NCBI RefSeq assembly: GCF_004798865.1
Contig: NW_025336481.1
Coordinates: 22,950,635 to 23,014,634 of the forward strand
DNA length: 64,000 nucleotides
Reading direction: 5' to 3'
Origin: Varanus komodoensis
Taxonomy: Eukaryota > Chordata > Lepidosauria > Squamata > Varanidae
Both the position numbers and the translations under genes were made by a program. The notes under the pieces were generated by a model. The model did no database searches. It was given only the letters and a program-made list of their open reading frames with translations, and was not told the DNA's origin. Shown here in pieces: positions 13,301 to 28,300 of this stretch (the first letter of the stretch is position 1; every line of letters begins with the position of its first letter).

Positions 13301-16300
13301 GTAATGCTTTCCTAAAGGGAGAATATTTTAAGTGTCGAATAGGCTGTAACAACAAAAAGCACATATGTTAGAACATGCCATAACTTCTACACATATATTG
13401 GCTGGATCCAAGTAAAGTTAGCTAGACTTTAGTCCTGTTAGTATGAACCAGATTTAAGTTACTTAAAATTAAAGTGTAATTCAGTCAAGATTCAGCACTA
13501 GAGAACTACAGTGAAGTAATCAGATGCTCAGATTAAATAAGTATGACTAATACCAGTCTTCATGGCTAGAACATTTTTATTTTTTATTTTAATGAAGGTT
13601 TGAACCTACAGGGATTGTGTGAGGGGACAGTATTAAATATATCTATAGAAACTAAGGTTTTACTACTAGTTTTCTTAAGAACTGAATTTCTCATGGCTGC
13701 ATATGAATTCCATCAAAACAAACCTCACTTCTTTTGAAGCAGTTAAATACCCAGGAAAAGGTGTTATAGATCTTACATTTCCAAAACAACTAGAGAATCA
13801 GGAAACTATGGAAAAGTTGGAGGACACTGAGAAGTCTCTAAGCCACTGATGGCAAACCTTTTAGAGACCAAGTGCCCAAATTGCAGCGCAACATCCACTT
13901 ATTTATCACAAAGTGCCAACATTACAATAAAACTTGAAAACTGAGGTTAGTTTAGAAAAAACACCTCACAGCCAGTCCATTCAAATATTTATATATCCTT
14001 GGCAGCACACTGACAGGCCAAGGGAAAGCTTGGAAGAGTCACAGCTAATGAGTCACAGATAGTGACATCATCGCCTGATACCGCTACTCCTTTCTGGGCA
14101 TGCGCATGGCCCATCATGGCACTATTATCTGATGCTCGGCTGCTGGGGGGATGCTGGGGTGACTTAGCTCGTGTGCTGACATAGAGGCCTCTGCGTGCCT
14201 GCTGTGGCATGCGTGTCACTGGTTCACCACCACTTCTCTAACCCTATACAGGTGCACTCTCGTTTTCCCAACCCTAACCCTACCCTGGTGCACACCCCTA
14301 ACCCTAACATAGGGAGAAAGTTCCATTGAAAAGAGGAATCATGCCCGCCTCCCCCCACAGCACCATCATGGCCATCTCCTCCCCCACGCCCAGCATGATC
14401 GCAGACATTGTAGCTATGTCCCTTGGATATGGGCATGCTCTACCCCACCTCATCTTGGGCTTCTGCTGCAGCCCAAGCAAGTGGAGCAAACATTTTTTCA
14501 ATGTTTTCATTTTTTAAAAAATTTGATTAATTTTAAATTATTTTTAATTTTAATTTTATTTTAATTAATGTTTAATTTATTTTAATTTTAATTAATTTTA
14601 ATGAGCAGTATGCATAGGAATTCATTCATATTTTTTTCAAACTATAGTCCGGCCCCGCAACAATACGCATATACATAAGGGCTCGGCCACTTAAATCTCT
14701 TTGGCAATCTGATGTAAGGGAACTTCTTTCATGAATTAGCAACCCCACTGGACAACTTACAGAAAGGATGCTGACACAGGGAACAAGGAAACAAAACTGT
14801 CTGCCCCAAAGACCCTTCAGAAATTTGCTGGCAGCAGCCAAGAAGACTGAGAGAGGCTAAGATGGCAAGCTGCTAAGTGAGCAATCATCTTTCAGGAATA
14901 GGAAACAAACTACCCACCCACAATGGCTTATTCTCAGGTTGACATCTTGTGAAGTGCAAACTTGCCCAGTATCTCTTCAGCCAGCAAACAAGAAAACAAT
15001 TACTAGATTTACTACTACAAATTACTAGATTTAGGGAAATGCTTGTTCTGAGAATGCATGTAAAAAGGTGGAGACAAAGGAGAGGATGGCACCAGTTTAC
15101 AGGCAACTTGCAGATATGCACTGGTTAAATGACTGGCAAGTTGACTTTTCACTATCATATATTTTCATAGCAAGAAAGGGATGTGCCAAAAGAGTCCCAA
15201 AGTGTTTGCAGACCTCTTTCCCTGACTCTGCCAAAAAGAGTCACTTTTCTTATGCCTGTTGACAGACTTCCTCATTTCATGCTTTCTCTCACTACAATAC
15301 ATATTTTTAAATAGCGTTGTTATTAGGGACCAAGTACTCAAGTGTGATCTCTTCACAGATGTAGTAATCTATGTAGGGCTATGTAGTAATCTATGTTTAG
15401 CTATGCACCAACATTACTAAGAGCAAATGAAGCCTTCCTATGATCCTTAATGTGAGGTGGGGGATAGAGGAGAAAAAAGAGCCCAACCCTCTTGCCAGGG
15501 CAACTAAGCCAATGCTCCCCTTTTTGTGGCACTATGGCAGTTTTAGGACAGCAGAGCAAATTAGAAAGTGCTGGCCCAATGGTTTTCGCAATAGAGAAAT
15601 ACATAAAATGGAGGTCAAAGAACTTCATGAAAAATCAGCCCGTTCTGGCTTAAGTCTGTTAGCACTCATACCAAGCACAGATGAGATTGAGTTTGACACA
15701 ATGTCCAGTAGTGGAAAAACAGAAAAAGTAACACCTGAAAACTCTTTAAGTGAATGTCAGCATTGATACCACATCTTTATTACAAGAAGAGCCATTTCGT
15801 CAGCAAGTCTGCCATTGAAGTGTCACTGGAATGACATGCAATTAAAATTGAACAGCTTTTTCAAGCTAGGCATTTTTGCCTTAACAATGCAAACTTTAGA
15901 ATTCTAACAGAATGCCAAGCTTAAGAGTCTGTTAAGAGTTTTCACGACTGGGCTTGTGTTTCAATAAGATACTTTAGACCTGAAATGGATGGCATAACAG
16001 GCTTTAAGTTAAATGCATTTTTTGTTACCATGAGATAACTGTACTAATTTCAGAGAAATAACTGTCCTAATTCCAAATACATGGAAAACATACAGAATCA
16101 ATAAAGGCTCCTACAGGATGTAGGTATCTAGTATGCTCTGAACACACATTAAAATATAATGTACAGAAGGCTGGAAGTCTCATTTTTAATGGGGTAACCT
16201 CCCTGGTAGACTTTGGGAACGCTGTGAACATAATATATCTTGACACAGTAAAGCTTTTGACAAAGTGCTCCATGATATCCCATTTAGCACACTAGCTAAA

Positions 16301-19300
16301 AGTGAACTAGATAGAACTATCAGTTGGATACTGGACTGGATTCAAAGAGTGTTTATCAATAGTACCTTCTCAAACTGGGGAGAGACAAAGGGTAGGGTAC
16401 GATAGGGTTCAGTCCTGAGCCCAGTGCTCTGCAACATATTTATAAATCATTTGGAAGAGAAAATTAAGATAATGCTTATCAAATTTGTAGATGAAAGACC
16501 AAAAGAATATGATATGATATTATAGAGAATATGATAGCCTGGAGCACTGGACCGAAAACAACAGAATAAAATTTAACAAGGACAAATGCAAAGTTCTGCA
16601 TTTAGGAAGAAGAAACTAATAGTACATCTTTTGAGATTTATTGAAGTTTCTTTCTCCAACCCTACAAAAGGCCAACAAGGACACATGCATAATCCATGTG
16701 CCAGATCTGACTGCCAGGAATTAAACTTCAAGAACAGATAACAAGAAAAAGGAACCTGAAGAAGACCCAGTAGGTTCAAAAAGTCACTGAAGTTTTAAAT
16801 TAAATAGCCTGGTCTATGTCTCATTTTTCTCATATAACAACAGCTATTGGAATGAAGAGGGGGAAAGCACACAGAAAGCAAAAATAAAACAGAAACAAAA
16901 AGCCCTAAAGCAATCCACATTATTTCTCCTCCAATCTCCTTGCAACTCTCTTAATAAGGCTCTTCCCTTGTGGTTCCTCTAACTCCTCCTTCCATTTGTC
17001 TTTGTCTTTCTTCTGTCCCATATTAGAGTGAAGTAAATAAGAACCAAAAAAAGAAAAAGGTCTAAGCAGGCAGCTGACAGAAAAATTGAAATCCGTAATG
17101 CTTCTGCATTATGCCATACAACAAAATAACTGGTTTCCTGTAGTAATGTGCATTTGATATCACAGCAAATATTTAAACATCATTTAATTACTTCATCATA
17201 AATATATCTGGCCTCTCTTTAGATTACATCTGTCATATAAGTATGACAGCCTTATAGTTTACACTAATATTCCTCAAGGTTTAAGAGTGATCCAATCTTC
17301 CTTTATCAGAACATGGTGAAAAGTTAACAACAAAATGAACAGCAGCAAGGAAAAGTGCAAGGTACACAAAGAAAATACCAGTCAATGTAACCCAGCTGTA
17401 GGTCTTTCAGCACCTTATCACTGCAACTCAGATCCAGCTCCCCTGTTTTCATTGCTTTGGTCTTTAAATGATAACACATTGTCCATCAATAACTGTCAGA
17501 GACTGTTTCCCAAATAAGCCACACACAAAGCACAGCTATGACAACTTTATTAGCTCTGCTATGAGGTGGCTTTTTTAAAAAGAGCAATCTGGCTATTATG
17601 AAAAAGTTTGCATCAATATAACTGATGGATGATAACAATGAAGAACACCAGATCTTTCACAAACTGGGCTTTTGCTTCTAATGAATACTGTGCTGTTGCC
17701 ACAGCTTTTGCAGAGCTGCACACATTAAACACTGAACTTTTTCAGCCTTCTGGAAATGTGAGTTTGGTAAACACACACACTCATAAAAATAAATCATCAT
17801 CTCTGGAGAGCTTTTCCTACCAATGGTGCTAAGAAGTGATGTAACTAAACAATGCTGGTAATAATGCCAGAACAATTAATACAGAGGGCGAAAAAGAAGT
17901 GTAAGCAAGGTGTTATGTTGACACAAGTAGCTGCTCAGCCATAAACTTCAGTTACAAGGAGGGATAACCTGGAAAAATTTTACCATGTATGGGATGAATT
18001 TTTGGAGTCAGATGCCATTTAAATCATATTAGAGTGTGAATTTAATCTTTACTTCAATACAAGTTTTCATGGAACCAATTAATTACATATACCTTTTCAA
18101 TGAATCATAGACTAATAGAGTTGGAAGGTGCCATAAAGGTCACTGAGTCCACCCCCTGCTGTTGCAGGACACCAAGTTATGACATCCCACTCAGATGGCT
18201 GTCTAGTTTCTTTCTGAATGTCTCTACTGTGGGAGAGCCCACTCCCTCTCTAGGGAGCTGGTTCCACTGTTGTATTGCTCTGACAGCAAGAAAACTTTTC
18301 CTTTTCAGACAATCTAGCCTGAACCTGGGCTGTCACAGCTTGACTTGATTATTCTGTACCTTGCACTCTGATATTAGATGGAGGAGGAGATGTAAGCTGC
18401 CTTGAGCCCTTTGTAGGAAAAAGGCAGGATATAAATCAAAAAATAAATGAATAAATAAATAAATTAGCAAGAAGAGATCTTGACCTTCCTCTTTGTGACA
18501 GCCTTTGAGGTACTTATAGAGGGATACCATGCCCCGCCCCCCAGTCTTCTCAAGGATGAACATGCCCAGTTCTGTTTCTCCTCATAGGGCAGTGTTTCCA
18601 AACCCTGGATCATTTTTGTTGCCCTCCTCTGGACCTTTTCTAATTTTGATGCATCTTTCTTAAATCTTTGTGCCCAGAACTGGACCCAGTATTCCATATG
18701 AGGCCTGACTAGTGAGGAGCATGAGGGAACTACTACTTCTCATGATTTGGAAACAATACTTCTGTTAATGCATCCCAAAATAGCATTTGCCCTTTTGGTG
18801 GCTGCATCACACTGATGGCAAACATTTAGCCTATTGTCCACAATTTCTCCAAGATCTTTTTCTTTTTCAGTTCTGTTGAGGCACATATTCCCCACGTATT
18901 TTCTTTCCTTCTGTTTTGTTTTCTCTTTTCATTTTCCTTTTACTATCTGCATACATATAAAAGGGGTAGAACAGTAAATAAGCAAGGGAGAATGAACTTA
19001 AATATACATAAAGTAAAAAATTCAATAAAATACAGTAGAACCTCGACTTTAGAGGGGTTGACTTTCACAGATTTGATTATTCGCAATTTTGCCATCTATA
19101 ATTACATGGGATTTTTTCTGAAGTTTTGCAACCTGCTGCCTACTAGTCCACAGACAGCCATGTGGGAAACGCTCCCTTCCCAGTCACCGCTCTGGCCAGC
19201 CAGGAACAGTGCACTTCCCCAGCAAGGGTGGGGCAGGTGCCAGACTCAGGACATGCAAGGCTCGTGATTTAATGCAAGACAGGCCCCAATGGAGCATGCC

Positions 19301-22300
19301 ATGCCCCAGCACATCACGTTTTTCCACTTTTGCAGGAGTCCTGCTCCCCTAATTGGAGGGCCAACTTCATTAACAAAAAAATCTCAGATGTTAGCATACC
19401 AATAGGCCATACTGAGCCCATGAAGCAGAGTAGGTTATGTGTAAAAGAACTAAAACTCAAAAACTGGTGTACCATTTTTTTCCTTAAAGCCCAATTTGTT
19501 TACAAGGACTTACAATTCTGCCTTTGCCCTTGAACATTGGCCAGGGCGACTTATTTTATACAGTTACATGTATTTTATATTGTTATTTATGTATTTTAAT
19601 TTATTTATTTGTAAGCCGCCCCGAGGCTTCGGTGAATGGGGCGGCCTAGAAATTTTCTAAATAAAATAAATAAATAAACAAACAAACAAACATTTAACAT
19701 CATCTATGACTGAACTCAGACAAACCATTTTTCCACTACAAATTGGAAGTTCGGTCAAATGCACAATGGCGTCAACTGTGACTTGATCTCGAGATAAGAT
19801 GTGACTCCAGGAAGATCTTCTCTCTTACAAGGCCAGAGATCCTACAACAAAGGTTGTAGGAACTGCTCGCTCAATGCACCAAAGAAATACAAGAATAGAG
19901 CCTAAAGCTATGCCGCTTTTCATACATGAGTCTGGGATCACCTTACTAAAAAGGGAAGCAATTACAGTAGGAGAAAATTGAAAAAGAATCCATCCCATGC
20001 TGAGATCCAGTGATCACCTAAAGAGAATCTAGTCACTGGAAACATTTTCCAGTTCTAGCATACTTTACCTGAGTGCTGCCATGGCCAAATGGAGTGCTGG
20101 ATAAATTTGTAGCAAGACTATGCAGGATAATTTCACCACTCATGGATCCCGAAGCAACATAGCAATCATTCCAATTAAATGAAACACAGGTTATTTCATC
20201 TTTGTGATCCTAAAAATGATCATACAAGGGAAATTGGCATGACATATTATGGAGTACACATTATTCTAAAGAATTTACATAATAACCATTTTAGGCTGTG
20301 ACCCTATACTTGCTTACCTACAATAAAACCCCATTCACGATAATGGGACTTACCACTGAGCAGACATGTATTAGAATTGTGTTAATAGCCTCCCTTGTTT
20401 TGTCAAAGTTGAAGTAATTGAGATTTACAATCCACGTAAAGGTAAAGGCTTCCCCTTGACATTAAGTCCAGTCATGTCTGACTCTAGGGGGCGGTGCTCA
20501 TCTCTGTTTCCTAGCCAAGGGAGCCAGCATTTGTCTGAAGACAGACTCCGTGGTCATGTGGCCGGCATAGCTAAACACCGAAGTGCATGGAACACTGTTA
20601 CCTGCCCACCAAAGTGGTACCTTTCTATCTACTTGCATTCGCATGCTTTTCAACAGCAAGGTTGGCAGGAGCTGGGACAGAGCAACAGGTACTCACCCCG
20701 TTGTGCAGATTCGAACCGGTGACCTTTTGATCTACCAGCCCAGCAGCACAGCGGTTTAAACCACTGTGCCACCTGCAGTCCCACAATCCACATAGCATAG
20801 CATCTTCCAATTTTACCTCTTCTAACCCTATCTCTTCCTAACTCTTACAGCTTCATAGAACAATTGATAGTGATAATTTTAGCATTAACTTGATAATGTA
20901 CTTGGTAATGAGTTCTATCAGAGAGTAAAAGTCAGTGTTACCAAGTTTTGTAACTGTTACCCAAGACCAAGTGGTTACCAAGATGTTTAGTTGGGCTTGT
21001 ATCTAAAGGCCCAACAGAACTAAGACTCAATCTGTACATTTGGGAGTTGAGGTGGAGCAGGGGATGCAATTCTCCTGAGACTGTTCTATTTCTCAACACA
21101 GACTGGATAATTCCATATGTTTTTTCTACATGCTGAAGCTTTCAAACTGATTGAGTTGCTTCCAATTGGGTGTCCTTCCACTTATGGAAGGTATTTTGAT
21201 CAAGGGGAGGCTCCTGCTGGAGGAGGAAGAATTTTTTAGCAATTCTCTCTCACAGTTGAGGGTTCCTGTACCACCATTCTCACTGTTCTGAAAGATATCT
21301 AAACCCCCAAGGGAAGATTTGGAAGGGGAAAATCCTATGTAATAAAAACCCTTCAGGACTAGGACACCTAATAGTCTCATTCCATACTGATGTGTCTGCA
21401 CACTGTGCTTGACACCCATGATACGATGTGCATCTCACTACCATTCATGGCTGGAACATGTGACAGAGCCTTTTTCTACTGCAGAATACAGCTGGTGGCC
21501 CACCCTTCCACCCCAAGAACAAGTGAGGATCCATGATGGATCAGGCCAGGTGTACAACTACAACATTCTACCACCTGACTATGGGAACTCACAAGCAGGA
21601 CATCAGTCCAATAGCATCCTCTTGCACAAGTTTCCAAACAACTTGTATACACAGGCATGCTGCCCTATATAATCGAAGCAGCATATTGGCAGACAAGACA
21701 AGTAGTGACTGATAGTCTTCTCCTCCATTATTTTATCCAGTCTCCTTTTAAAGCCCTCCAAATGGGTGGCCATCACTACATACTAATTCCATAGTTTAAC
21801 TACGCACTGTGTGAAGTACTTCCTTTTGTCTGTCCTGAATCTCCCACCAATCAGCTTCCTGGGATGACCCTGGGTTCTGGTATGACCAAGGGAGAAAAAA
21901 GCCCCCATCCACTTTCATCATGCAAAATTTCATATACCTCTCTAATGTCTCCCCTTACTTGCCTTTTTTCTAAGCAAAACAATACCAGATGTTGTAACTG
22001 TTCCTGATAGGGGAGTTACTTCATCTTCTTGATCATATTAGTTGCCCTTTTCTGTGCTTTTTCCTACTTGATAATATCCTTTTCCAGGAACAGTAACCTT
22101 AACAGTATTCTACATGCAGTTAACACCACAGATTTGTACAAGGGTAGTATGAAATAGGCAGTTTAATTTCCAATTACTGTGTAATCAAATGATAATCCAT
22201 ACAATCCACAAAACACACTAGTAACAAAAACATCTAAGATAGGAAAACTGAATTGAATATCGGACTTCAGAGATCAGAGTCCAAAGTTGGAGGATGGAGA

Positions 22301-25300
22301 ATTTATTATTTTGAGAGCTACACAGTTTAACAGAAAAGAGTCAAGACAGAAAATACCTTGCCTTACCTTAAGAGATCGATGAAGTTTTCTATATTTTAAA
22401 TCCCAAATATTAACAGTGCTATCAGTGCCCCCACTTGCAATATACATCGAGTTTGAACTCAAATTTATACATGTTTGCTTTGCCTAGTTAGAAAAAAAGA
22501 GAAAAATCAACCATGCAGAAAGATTGGATATAAAAATTTAAAAACTTAATACAACCAGAGGTGATTATCTAGATGCATTAAAATCAATGTTCTACAGTCA
22601 AAGGTAATAAAATGTAGAGTCCACCAAATTCTAAAGCAAATTCCAGTTAGAGAAAGTAAAATGTAGGAATTGTGGTGGGGAGAGGAATATTTAACATTTA
22701 GCTTGCATGTAATTTATGGACATACATCAAATTGGGCCCCAGACTCTCTGCAGTTGCCCATCTCTGAATAAGGCTTTGCACTACTTGATCCTTAAAAAGA
22801 GGGGCTAGTCAATGCTAAACCTTGGACCTGTTCACACATCATGATATCAAATCATGTCTGAAATTTTTCAGACTCTTAAAATCATTATACTTATAAGCAG
22901 TGCTTTTTTTGTTTAAAAAAAATGGTGCCGGAAGGAACTCACATCCCAGCAGGCAGTGAGCACACACACCAATCCCAAGCCGGGAGCAGCTTCCCAAGCA
23001 GCTTTCTCTCACTATCAGATAGCAGATAGCAGACACAATAGCAGCCTGCAGGCACTATGTTAATGATGTTTGCTGCTGAACTGCTATGCTGTTCAAAATC
23101 ACTTTGTAAAATCCATTAAAAATGGTGCTGGACAAAAAAAGCCCTGCTTATAAGTACGTTCTGTGCAGGAATGACCATAACTATGATTGACCAAAAATAT
23201 TAAGTTTGTTCAGTTTCAAATGACACACTAAGTTGTAGTTAATCTAAAATGAAAGCTAAGACTTTCAATTTCTTAGCAGCCGCAAAGAAGTAGAAAGGAA
23301 AAGCACATGACCCTTAGATTCAATATGAATTATCCTTATAATTGCTACCTTATGGTTTAGCACTATATCCAAATGCAGCAAATAACTCATAGCTTTTGCT
23401 TACTTCTGTAGTAATTATTTACTACAGAAAAAAATATTTTTGCAACAGAAAAGAGACAAAATAACAGCCTGAGACTGTGATCCCATAACAACTTACCTGG
23501 GAATAAACCACATTTAATTAAAAGGGACTTACATCTCAGTAAACATGAAGGCGACTGCACTGTAAGATTACCAAGAAAGAGACTGCTTTACTTACCCCTT
23601 CAGCTAGTTCAAAGAGCGGAACTGGTTTACCTTTACAATTTGAAATCACTATTTTATCACCAAGAGCAGAGGCAGTGACCAGAAAATTATCTGAAACAAA
23701 AGTCATGGAACATGCCACAAAGGGTTGTACAGTATCCAAGAAGAAAAGGTTATTAATCTAAGCTCCTTTAACTATATAAAATAGCATAAAATTCAAAAGG
23801 AAAATAAATGTGCTTTCCAGAGTCATGCTGATTTTTAAATATTATGCAATTTCTTTTGCAAGTTACCATTAATTATAAACACAGATGGAAAGTCATTTCA
23901 GCTTTTGAGAGATTCAAAATGATGTGTCATTTAGTATTTTTTCTTTTCAAGAGATAAATTTCACCTAGCTTCCATTCAATGCAAGTTAATTATTTTTTTT
24001 TAAATATGGAGCAGTTTAATGTGTTCATGACCTCTTGGTACCAACTACCCACATACAATTTAAAGCAATGATTGCTGTTGCAAAAGGTTTTGCAATTGTG
24101 ATGAAAATTAATGATCAGTAACCTTTGCATTAAGAGAAATGACTGCTAGTGCAGTAGGAAGCTACTTTGATGACACAAATGGAAACTAATGCTTCAGAAA
24201 TGGGACAAATCAGTAGAACACCTTTTTGGGACACTGCCAACTTGACCAATCCCAGAGGCACTAGTTTGGTCTACTTTTCCAAGGCTGCAGTAGCAAGTGC
24301 CAGATTCCCATTGCACTAGCAGTCACTTCTGCTCACCACAGACAGAACCGCAGTGTTGGTTGCTGCCAACACTTGCAAGCAGTAGTCATCCATTAGGTTC
24401 TGACATTAACTGTGGCATGCTAAGCAGAAGGCAGCAATAGCTCATATAGTTTGGACTTTCAGCGGTCCTATTTTCTGTTTACTCTCTGGCTTCTCTTTTT
24501 CTTTTTCGTCATTCCATCTACCTGGCTGCTCTTTCTTCCTAGCGCCCTCCCTCCCACCTCTCTGGTCCTTTCCTTCTACATCCACTTATTTTGTTCTCTC
24601 TGGGCCCTTATTCCTGCTCCCTTTGGCTCCTCTGTCTCTCACACACACCCTCCCCCATGCAACTGAGTGGAGCACTTTCCCTTCATTTACATAGGAAGCA
24701 AAACGCCCTCTCTGTCAAGTAAGAGCTGAAGTGGGGAAGTCTGCCATCTGACTAAGGCCTCTCCAGAGTCACCTCAAGGGCCCTTGCTCAGTGATGCTCA
24801 GTGGTGCATGTTGTTCCTTCTCCAACCAATTTTGACAAGGGGCTTTTTCCTATGAAGCTTGAATTGAATAAAAAAAGCCCCCTGCCAAAAATCAGCTGTG
24901 GGAGGCAAAACTCATTCCACAGGAAGGACCCTGTTACCCCAAGAGTACTTGATGGGAGATGAACTCACCACCACCACCAGTTTTATGCAGGGGCTGTATT
25001 TTCACTCCCTAAAAACCCTGTAAGAAATCCTTTCATTGGCTTATACAGGGAGTAACAATATGGCAGGCACCTCAGCCTAGCCTCACTGGAACTGCTGTAC
25101 CCACATGTTCCATGATGCGGGATATGTTCCAAGTTATCAAATGACAGCTCTAAGCCCAGGGATTCCTTCCACATAACACAACACAAAGATGACACATACA
25201 CAGGTATCTCCCCCCGCCCCTCTCAATGAAAACATGCTTGCCTTCTGGGAAACGTTCTCTTCGGTCAGTTACCAACTAAAGGAAAATTTAAGACTCAGAA

Positions 25301-28300
25301 AATTGACCCGTTTGTTATCAGGGTAATTTTTGCTATACTATTTGCAGTTCAAGTAGCTAGTTATAATTATCCTACAAGCAGGAAAATTTACTGAAATGTT
25401 CTTACTAGCAAGAAGCAACACGTTTTGGTGTTGTGAATGAATGAGGAAGCCAGGCAAAATCCTGGTAAGCCAACACTGTGTTTACCTGTCTACACTCCAT
25501 ACCCACATCACCCTTTAACATTACTATGAGCATCATGGTAATTAGGGCTTTGTCAGGCATGGAAGTAAATATTATCTAAACTACATACTACTGAACCTGC
25601 ATGGATAGAAAGTATAAGGTAATGAGATTTAAAGTCAGAATGAGGTGTTTCTTGGATCTGCCACAAAAGAGAGGTGGCTGAGCATACTTAAAATGCTCAG
25701 ACCGATTATTGACGATAATGTGAAATAAATAGTCACTAATTTTAGTAATAATGTAAAATTAGTGACTATTGTGACACACATGCGCAAAAGCTGTTTTGTC
25801 TTGAAACAGCCAATTAATCATGTTATAAAGGGAAAATATGAAGAGAGCTCACAATGAACTTTAGGCAATTGTTATCTAAGTATAATTAGATAACAATTAT
25901 ATTAATTGTTATATTATATCCGCCGACAGAGGCCAGTACCACCGGCCAGCACGCAGGTCCAGTTCGGGTTGCCCCGCCCCCCCCGCACAGGTTAGGGCGT
26001 GCGGGACCGGGCGGGGCTTCGGAAGCTCCCTGCGGACTCAAAGCGCCGCTGGCGGCCGATGACCAAAGGGCAGTCGCCGCCGGTTGGGAGCCGTTCGGGG
26101 GCCGAGCGGGGGGGCTGGGCTGGCCAGGGGCTTTTGTTTTGTTGAAATTGACCCGCCTGCCATTGAATATTAGGGAAGGGGGAATTTTTTTTCCCTTTCT
26201 TCTCTTCTTTTCTTTAACTGCTTTTATAATTTTATTCTGTTTAATTTGTTTTATGGAGTCGTCCCTGGCCATGTCGACGTTTATGTTTCCTGGGGAGCGC
26301 GCGGGCGCTGCCATTGGCATGGTCATGGGCAATGGGCGTAACAGCAGTGGGGGCTTTACGTGTCCACGTAGAAGAAGGAGGGACAGATGGCTGACACCTG
26401 TCCCTCTTTCTGGTTCTGCCCCCAGCCAGAGGGTGCCAGGTAGCCTTGTCAACCGCCCCTCAGGCCTGACAGTGCTGCTGCTCAATGCCAGGTCAGTCAA
26501 TAATAAATCTTCTCTCATCCATGACTTGATTGTGGAGGAAGGGGCCGACCTGGCTTGCATAACGGAGACCTGGGCGGGGGGGGGGGATGTTGCCCTCTCT
26601 CAACTGTGCCCGCCCAGCTATCTGGTTCAGCACTGTTCACGCCCAGAGGGGAGGGGAAGGGGGGTCGCTTTGGTTTACCGAGCCTCCATCCCTCTCACAG
26701 GACTTCCGGTCCCTTCGAGTCCAGGGCTGGAGTGCCTCTACTTGGTGTTGGGTGAACGAGACAGACTGGGGATTCTGTTGGTGTACCGTGCACCCTTCTG
26801 CCCAACAGGCTCCCTATCTGAGCTGACGGAGACCGTCTAGGACCTGGTGTTGAGGACCCCCAGGGTGTTGGTCCTGGGGGAATTCAATCTCCATGCTGAG
26901 TCTGGTCTAACCGGGGCGGCTCAGGACTTCATGGCCTCCATGATGGCCATGGGCCTGTCTCAACATGTCTCCGGCCCAACCCATGAACGTGGACACACTC
27001 TGAACCTGGTTTTCTCAACGGGGCAGGAAGAGGGTGACCTGAGGGTGAGAAATTTATGTTTGACTCCCCTGTCATGGTCAGATCACTTCCTGGTGAGGTT
27101 TGTGCTCGAGAGCGACCTCTCCCTCTGTAAGGGTGCGGACCCGATTGTGTGGGTCTGCCCCCGGAGCCGGATGGATCCGGATGTATTCCTGAAAGCCCTG
27201 GGGGAGTTTCCGGCTGACAAGACTGGTGCTCCTGTCGAGGCTCTGGTCGAACTGTGGAACAGGGAGGTGACCAGGGCTGTGGACATGATCGCTCCTAAGC
27301 ATCCTCTCCCACCGGGCAGAGCCTGCTCTTCCCCTTGGTATACACCTGAATTGCAGGCGATGAAGCAGGTTGGGAGACAGCTAGAGCATAGGTGGAGGAA
27401 ATCACGGGATGAATCTGACCGAACACACTTGAGAGCCCACTATCGGGCCTATGCTGTGGCAGTGAAGGCGGCGAAAAAGAAGTTTTTTTCCACTTCCATT
27501 GCCTCCTCACAATGCCGTCCGGCGGAGCTTTTTCGAGTGGTGCAAGGCCTGGTTTGCCCGGGTCCCAAGGAAGATCCGGTTCCACCCTCAAAGGCCCGCT
27601 GTGATGACTTTGCCAGGCATTTCAGGGAGAAAATCGCTCAGATTTGTCACAAGCTGGGCTCCACTAATGAATCAGAGGTTTCTGGGGAGACGCCAATGCT
27701 GCCATTTGGTCCAGAATTATTGGATGAATTTCAGTTATTGCGGCCCGATGATGTGGACAAGGTGCTTGGACGAGTACGTCCCACCACTTGCCTATTGGAC
27801 CCTTGCCCGTCTTGGTTAATAAATAATTCCAAGCACGGGATTGGGACCTGGATCTTGGAAGTGGTTAACGCTTCTCTGAGGGAGGATCGGGTACCTGCCC
27901 CTTTAAAGGAGGCGGTAGTCCGACCGGTCCTGAAGAAAGCGTCACTGGATCCAGACCAGTGGCCAACATCCCGTTTCTGGGCAAGGTGTTAGAGCGGGTG
28001 GTGGCGGGACAACTCCAAGCACTCTTGGATGAAACTGATTATCTGGACCCATTTCAGTCCGGCTTCAGACCCGGGTATGGTACTGAATCTGCCTTGGTCG
28101 CCCTGTACGATGACCTGTGCAGGGAGAAGGACAGGGGGAGTGCGTCCCTGTTGGTTCTTCTGGACCTCTCAGCGGCGTTCGATACCATCGACCATGGTAT
28201 CCTTCTGGATAGGCTAGCGGGATTGGGGGTCGGAGGCACTGCTTTGCAGTGGTTCCGCTCCTATCTCAACGGCCGATTCCAGAAGGTAGTGCTGGGGGGC

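Noticed and set aside
15440-15766. 108-codon plus-strand frame in NEDD1 intron 5
   Set aside because: No recognisable domain, and length is within chance for this much sequence.
25886-26560. 224-codon minus frame across the L2 5' region
   Set aside because: It is a shadow of the L2 plus-strand frame in GC-rich sequence.
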